From: Microcaldota archaeon
GTDB lineage: Archaea; Micrarchaeota; Micrarchaeia; Anstonellales; J096
Length of the DNA: 25,233 nt
Assembly (NCBI GenBank): GCA_026396375.1
Contig: JAPLWW010000104.1
Location: 1 to 25,233, forward strand
Direction: 5' to 3'
The notes under the pieces were generated by a model. That model saw nothing but the letters and a program-made list of their open reading frames with translations. It was not told where the DNA came from and ran no database searches. Position numbers and translations under genes: made by a program. This document shows positions 21,899 through 25,233 of the stretch, one piece after another. Position 1 is the first letter of the stretch. Each line of letters starts with the position of its first letter.

Positions 21899-22738
21899 TT
21901 ATCCGGATTTCCTTATCTTTGCTATGAAGAAGCCCTCGCTGTCTAAGTGTTTTGGATGGATTCTCCAGGTCTTTTTCTTGATTTCGTCGCTGAAATCTCC
22001 GAATGCGAATCCTTGTTCATGGGGCAGATCCAAATTTATTTCCTCAAGCTTGGCATTTTCATTGTTTTTTAGAAGATAGTTTACAACCTCTTCGTTTTCT
22101 TGCTGGGTTGTCGTGCATGTTGAATAGACCAGGATTCCCCCTGGCTTCAGGGCTTCAAAGGAAGACTTAATCATCTTTTTCTGGATATCGGGCATTAGGA
22201 CTAGGCTTTTCTCGTCTATCCTTTCCCAGGCAAAGGCATGGGATCCCAAGGCTGTACATGGCGCGTCAAGCAAAACCTTGTCAAACTGATCCTTTACCCC
22301 TAGGTTTTTTCCGTCCAATTGCGTGATTATCGTATTGGCGCACCCCAATCTTGCTATGTTTGCCATAAGCGCAGGTATCCGTTCCTCCTGGTCATTGGCA
22401 ACCGCAACCCCCTTGTTTTTCATGAGCATGCAGATTTCAGTGAACTTGCTTCCCGGGGATGCCGCAACATCCAGCACAGCATCTCTTGAATCCATTCTTC
22501 CAAATGCCAAAGGCACAATTGCAGATGACAAGCTTTGCGTATGGATCAATCCTGTCTTGAACGCAAGCGTTTTTCCCGGAATTCCTTTTTTCACCTTGAA
22601 CATGAAAGGTATCTGCGTTTTTTCCAGCTCAAGCTCTTTATTTATTGAAAATTCATCAATGGTTGTTTTGAGGGTATTGACTCGGATAAATGAAGCAGAT
22701 TTCCTGATTGACTTGATATACTCCAGATCCTTGTCCAT
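21899..22738 (-). CDS. NSUN/RsmB-family RNA m5C methyltransferase
   Basis: 279 residues from ATG 22738 (GTG 22756 adds six Asn-rich residues). SAM motif I is VLDVAASPGSKFTEIC (88-103). Motif IV, LLDAPCTALGS, holds Cys161, and motif VI, VYSTCTTTQQENE, holds Cys208, the catalytic pair of RNA cytosine-C5 methyltransferases. The N-terminal FIRVNTLK and the GLIHTQSLSS segment are typical. There is no PUA or NusB domain, so it is the compact archaeal type acting on tRNA or rRNA; the target is not clear. Motif IV has CTA in place of the more usual CSG. Confidence 0.92.
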   Translation of the reverse strand: MDKDLEYIKSIRKSASFIRVNTLKTTIDEFSINKELELEKTQIPFMFKVKKGIPGKTLAFKTGLIHTQSLSSAIVPLAFGRMDSRDAVLDVAASPGSKFTEICMLMKNKGVAVANDQEERIPALMANIARLGCANTIITQLDGKNLGVKDQFDKVLLDAPCTALGSHAFAWERIDEKSLVLMPDIQKKMIKSSFEALKPGGILVYSTCTTTQQENEEVVNYLLKNNENAKLEEINLDLPHEQGFAFGDFSDEIKKKTWRIHPKHLDSEGFFIAKIRKSG

Positions 22739-22790
22739 CCTATTATTATTGGACACAAGCCTTTTTAAGATTTTAAATTTTTGGCTTATT

Positions 22791-22813
22791 AAAACTCTTT
22801 TAGAAGTTCTAAC
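22791..22813. repeat. ACTCTTTTAGAA repeat, copy 1, with perfect 6-1-6 palindrome
   Basis: AAAACTCTTTTAGAAGTTCT then AAC. The centre TTAGAA-G-TTCTAA is a perfect inverted repeat, the form of a dimeric-regulator site. It lies 53-75 bp upstream of the methyltransferase ATG. Confidence 0.4.
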
Positions 22814-22849
22814 AAATTATTTATAATTAGCAATATACTATATTATTAT

Positions 22850-22871
22850 AATACTCTATTAGAATTTCTGA
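22850..22871. repeat. ACTCTTTTAGAA repeat, copy 2
   Basis: AATACTCTATTAGAATTTCT then GA. The palindrome is kept with one mismatch (TTAGAA-T-TTCTGA). Confidence 0.4.
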
Positions 22872-22953
22872 TAAAATCAACTAATATCTTCTTTTGTGCT
22901 TTTGTTGGCTAGAAGCTAGCCCTAATTTGGAAAACATAGCATCTTTTCCTTAT

Positions 22954-22970
22954 AATACTCTTTTAGAAAT
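22954..22970. repeat. ACTCTTTTAGAA repeat, copy 3
   Basis: AATACTCTTTTAGAAAT keeps the left half of the repeat; the right half has decayed. Confidence 0.35.
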
Positions 22971-23069
22971 AATAATAGACTATTAGTATAGTATAAATGT
23001 TTACTTATACAGTATATTATTTTACATGGCTAAAATATGATGTATACTGATATGATAAACATGACTGAT

Positions 23070-23089
23070 CTGCCAAAATGTTTGGCCAG
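23070..23089. other. short perfect hairpin
   Basis: GCCAAA-ATG-TTTGGC (23072-23086) is a perfect 6-bp stem with a 3-nt loop, extended by CT/AG around a bulged C. No T-run follows, so it is not a clear terminator. Confidence 0.4.
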
Positions 23090-23302
23090 CAGAGTGGTTT
23101 ACTTATATGATATGCTATGAGAAAAATGGAAAATGCCATAATGCTTATGCATGAAACCTGCCAAGAAAGATGGAAACCAGGAATTAAGTTTACTTAATAA
23201 GGGTGCTGGATATGCCTGATTAAGACTATCTGATATTTTCTAAATGATATTTAGATTAGCTAAATTTTAAAACAGGGCAAGCAATATTAGGTTGGTGAAA
23301 AT

Positions 23303-23728
23303 ATGAAACTCTTGACAATGATTGTTTTTGCAGTTCTTGCAATAGGAATTTCCATGGGCGCAGGAAAATACAATGCATGCCACCAGGATTGCTGCGACAG
23401 AAGCTTCTCAAATTACAATACGATAAATGACACGTGCAATATTGACAATACCAGTTTGATATATGATGACTATGTTGCATGCATGAAGATATGCGATGCT
23501 CCCAAGCCGACACTATATGATACAGCAGTTGAAGAAACAAAAAATCTAACGGAGAATATCACAAATCCAATTGTCATAGTTCATCCTGTCCAGCTTAACA
23601 GCACAACTGCAACAAAGACAGCAGGAACAACAAACACGTCTTCAGGATCAGGAAATTCAGGAGGATTGCCTTTTTGCGCTCCAGCAGTGGCATTCTTGGC
23701 AATAATAGGATTATTGCATAAAAGATAA
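23303..23728 (+). CDS. secreted Cys-rich protein with Ser/Thr linker and C-terminal membrane tail
   Basis: 141 residues. The signal peptide is about 1-20 (MKLLTMIVFAVLAIGISMGA). The Cys-rich domain has Cys26, Cys30-Cys31, Cys45, Cys60 and Cys64, forming C-x3-CC ... C-x3-C. It has six N-glycosylation sequons (N42, N49, N81, N85, N99, N111). A Thr/Ser/Gly linker (100-121) leads to the tail LPFCAPAVAFLAIIGLLHKR: a Cys, a hydrophobic helix and basic end residues, similar in layout to archaeal C-terminal sorting signals. It is probably anchored at the outer face of the membrane. GGTGA lies 4 bp before the ATG. No known family recognised. The same architecture appears in the facing gene at 23744. 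Confidence 0.75.
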   Translation: MKLLTMIVFAVLAIGISMGAGKYNACHQDCCDRSFSNYNTINDTCNIDNTSLIYDDYVACMKICDAPKPTLYDTAVEETKNLTENITNPIVIVHPVQLNSTTATKTAGTTNTSSGSGNSGGLPFCAPAVAFLAIIGLLHKR

Positions 23729-23749
23729 ACTCTTTTATAATTTCTAAGA
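23727..23749. repeat. ACTCTTTTAGAA repeat, copy 4, between convergent genes
   Basis: AAACTCTTTTATAATTTCTA then AG. It overlaps the stop codon of the Cys-rich gene and fills the 15-bp gap to the next, convergent gene. It also matches TTTCTAAGAT of the shared upstream elements near 17823 and 18206. Confidence 0.4.
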
Positions 23750-24178
23750 TGTTTTAATCCTATTGAATACCAACAGGCCAAATACCAATCCCATCAATGC
23801 TGCAGGCAGTCCGCACATCCCAATTGAGCCATCGGAATCCGAGGAACCTGAAGATGATGCTGAACTGGAAGATGATGAAGGAGAAGAGCCGGACGATGCC
23901 AAAGGCTTTGTTCCTGCAGTGCCTATATTTTCCCTGCAAGCATCCTGGCAGCTTACGCATGCCTGGGAAGTTACATACGGGCCATGGCAAAATCCTCCGT
24001 CTGAGTCCCATTGGCCGTTTCCGCACGCATTGGCGCAGCAGCTTTTCAGGCAAGTCATCGGCGTATCCTTAGGCGCATAGGCTATCTGACTGAAGCAATG
24101 GCAATAACCGCAATATTGGGGATATCCTGGTATATTCAGCCAGCTACATCCGGGAACGGGACATCCGCCGGAGGAAAT
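23744..24178 (-). pseudogene. Cys-rich surface protein, second member, apparently lacking its 5' end
   Basis: The minus-strand frame is open from 24178 (after a TGA at 24181-24179) to the TAA at 23744. The first ATG is at 24058, but Cys-rich coding clearly continues upstream of it (GCPVPGC, YCGYCHCF), with no ATG, GTG or TTG and no signal peptide. After the ATG come TCLKSCCANAC and ACVSCQDACREN (C-x3-CC and C-x3-C, as in the gene at 23303), a Ser linker of about 30 residues, and the tail GMCGLPAALMGLVFGLLVFNR plus basic residues. It looks like a paralogue that lost its N-terminus; alternatively, starting at 24058 it would be an intact but signal-less 104-residue protein. Confidence 0.55.
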
Positions 24179-24526
24179 TCAAATCTGACCCATTTGGTTG
24201 TGCCAAACGGCACATATAACAATAGCTATACTACGGGGATACTTGCAAATATCTCAGGCAACGGCTCTAATATGACCCAGGAGGAGATTGTGGCCGCAAG
24301 GGACAAAATAAAGGAGGAAAATGCAGTTTCTATAACAGCAGCCAAGCTTGTATATGGATTGAATGACGAAGAGATAAACGGCGCAATAGACACATATTTA
24401 AGGGGAGGGAGAAGTGCAGGCTATGATTACCTTATCAACCTTTCCAGCAAGCATCCTGGAATCTCAGATGCCATAAAAAAATACAATGAGTCTGGAGGAA
24501 ACATAAGCGCCATCTTCGGCGGATGA
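24098..24526 (+). CDS. Asn-glycosite-rich secreted-like protein, 5' end doubtful
   Basis: 142 residues from ATG 24098. The first 18 residues (MAITAILGISWYIQPATS) could be a weak signal peptide but overlap, in antisense, the better-supported Cys-rich frame. From about 24190 the frame is convincing: many sequons (NGT, NLT, NIS, NGS, NMT, NLS, NES), then a helical part (EEIVAARDKIKEENAVSITAAKLVYGLNDEEINGAIDTYLRGG). No family recognised. The longer reading from ATG 24011 lies fully antisense to the Cys-rich domain and was rejected. It may be the 3' remainder of a gene cut by a rearrangement. Confidence 0.45.
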   Translation: MAITAILGISWYIQPATSGNGTSAGGNSNLTHLVVPNGTYNNSYTTGILANISGNGSNMTQEEIVAARDKIKEENAVSITAAKLVYGLNDEEINGAIDTYLRGGRSAGYDYLINLSSKHPGISDAIKKYNESGGNISAIFGG

Positions 24527-24536
24527 TGCTTTTCCA

Positions 24537-24551
24537 ATACCTTTTTAAACA
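24537..24551 (+). promoter_or_regulatory. promoter of the DapB gene
   Basis: TACCTTTTTAAACAT is centred about 27 bp before ATG 24573, giving a leaderless transcript. It is the cleanest example in the window of the CTTTTTAAAC box. Confidence 0.6.
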
Positions 24552-24572
24552 TTTTATTACACATTTCAGCGT

Positions 24573-25233
24573 ATGGAACAAACACTGCAGAAACCGAAAA
24601 AAAAGAGAGTGATGGTAAACGGCATGCCTGGCAAGATGGCAATCCAGCTGGCAAAAAAACTCATTGAATCTGAAAGATTTGAAGTGCTTCCATATTCATT
24701 TACAGGGCCTGAGATAAATCTTGGTCATGTTGAGGTTGATGGTTTTAATATCTCATTAATCAAACCTGATAGTCGAGTATATCTATATAGAGATTATTTT
24801 ATCGATTCGATCAAAAAACCTGAAATTTCCATTGATTATACCCATCCTTCTGCAGTCAATTCCAATGCGGATTTCTATTGCACCCATAGCCTGCATTTCG
24901 TGATGGGAACAACCGGCGGAGATAGGGTCGCATTGGAACATAGGGTAAGAAATTCAGATATTGTGGCAGTAATTGCCCCAAACATGGCAAAGCAGATAGT
25001 CGCATTACAGGCAATGCTGAAATATGCCTCAGACAACTTTCCAGATGTGTTCAAAGGATATTCCCTGGAAATCGTCGAGAGCCATCAGAAGGCAAAAGCA
25101 GACACAAGCGGAACTGCAAAGGCCCTTATTGCCAATTTCAATGCCTTGGGAGTGCCATTCACTGTGGACCAAATAAAGATGATAAGAGATCCTGAACAGC
25201 AGCTCGCCATGGGTATTCCTCAAGATGCGCTTA
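24573..25233 (+). CDS. dapB: 4-hydroxy-tetrahydrodipicolinate reductase (DapB), plant-type, 3' end cut by window
   Basis: 220 residues are visible; the frame is open at the right edge. The nucleotide loop is VMVNGMPGKMA (13-23). Conserved stretches are SFTGPEINLG, DYTHPSAVNSNADFYC (88-103), FVMGTTGGDR (109-118), VIAPNMAKQIVALQAML (133-149) and the catalytic VESHQKAKADTSGTAKA (168-184), with the His and Lys of the SHxxxK.DxSGTA motif. The wording of these motifs is closest to the plant-type branch of DapB as I remember it. The enzyme uses NAD(P)H in the diaminopimelate route to lysine. No other dap gene is certain in the window, though the M20 hydrolase could be DapE-like. Confidence 0.88.
   Translation, partial: MEQTLQKPKKKRVMVNGMPGKMAIQLAKKLIESERFEVLPYSFTGPEINLGHVEVDGFNISLIKPDSRVYLYRDYFIDSIKKPEISIDYTHPSAVNSNADFYCTHSLHFVMGTTGGDRVALEHRVRNSDIVAVIAPNMAKQIVALQAMLKYASDNFPDVFKGYSLEIVESHQKAKADTSGTAKALIANFNALGVPFTVDQIKMIRDPEQQLAMGIPQDAL

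Larger units (their letters stand above)
22739..23302. other. AT-rich intergenic region with short repeats
   Basis: About 560 bp with no convincing gene. It holds three of four copies of an ACTCTTTTAGAA-type repeat, one hairpin at 23070-23089, and three copies of GTTTACTTA (near 23000, 23098 and 23190, about 95 bp apart). It also holds the promoters of the methyltransferase (minus, TTTAAAATC near 22777) and of the Cys-rich secreted protein (plus, AAATTTTAAAAC at 23262-23273). Two short open frames (28 codons from 23036, 23 codons from 23126) show no support as genes; they might be remains of a lost gene. Confidence 0.5.

Noticed and set aside
23034..23069. Possible second C/D box sRNA (ATGATGT, CTGA, TGATAA, CTGA on the plus strand)
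   Set aside because: Only 3 nt lie between the first C-like and D-like boxes, there is no guide length and no terminal stem.
22757..23302. CRISPR array in the AT-rich repeat region
   Set aside because: Repeats are short, imperfect and irregularly spaced, with no spacer pattern and no cas genes nearby.
23763..24080. Plus-strand open frame rich in Glu, Asp and Pro
   Set aside because: It is the mirror of the minus-strand Ser-rich linker and Cys domain, and has no promoter or ribosome site.
24011..24097. Longer start of the plus-strand sequon-rich gene at ATG 24011
   Set aside because: This part is antisense to the Cys-rich domain, whose CxxxC pattern is clearly the coding strand, and it gives no signal peptide.

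Overview
The window is archaeal chromosomal DNA. It holds an archaeal-order S10/spc ribosomal-protein cluster including archaeal/eukaryote-type proteins (eS4, eL32, eL19, aIF1, the RNase P protein Rpp29), a SecY/AdkA/DUF106 tail, a tRNA-Asn with no encoded CCA, TATA-type promoters (CTTTTTAAAC-like) about 27 bp from inferred starts, many leaderless starts, and GGTG(A/T) Shine-Dalgarno sites in the operon. Arg codons are mostly AGG/AGA and Ile codons mostly ATA. A DPANN-like lineage is possible, but the window alone does not fix the taxon.

Layout. 1-1104 (minus strand): a cut-off CDGSH iron-sulfur protein, a small DUF5654-like membrane protein and tRNA-Asn. 1253-2917 (plus): a SpoT/MESH1-like HD hydrolase, a SLOG/LOG-type Rossmann protein, a 57-residue very basic protein and a small two-helix membrane protein. 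2961-17613 (plus): one long cluster, uL3-uL4-uL23-uL2-uS19-uL22-uS3-uL29-aIF1-Rpp29-uS17-uL14-uL24-eS4-uL5-uS14-uS8-uL6-eL32-eL19-uL18-uS5-uL30-uL15-SecY-AdkA-DUF106. It has an approximately 80-nt leader with two hairpins and an internal promoter before aIF1. Genes overlap by ATGA or are separated by a short GGTG-bearing spacer.

17615-17674 (minus): an apparently complete C/D box guide sRNA directly downstream of, and convergent with, the DUF106 gene, with its own promoter and terminal stem. 17915-21543 (plus): a small protein with an acidic tail, two tandem paralogues of a divergent GCS2-type carboxylate-amine ligase, and an M20 metallohydrolase 2 bp after the second ligase. The small protein and both ligases share the same upstream DNA element. 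This is the best candidate for an undescribed system: ligation of an amine to a carboxylate paired with its hydrolytic reversal.

21615-25233: a [2Fe-2S] ferredoxin, a convergent NSUN/RsmB-type RNA m5C methyltransferase, about 560 bp of AT-rich DNA with short repeats, two Cys-rich secreted proteins of the same architecture facing each other, a head-to-head junction where two genes both appear to lack normal 5' ends, and the start of a DapB (dihydrodipicolinate reductase) gene cut by the window edge. No CRISPR array, rRNA, transposase or prophage gene was seen.
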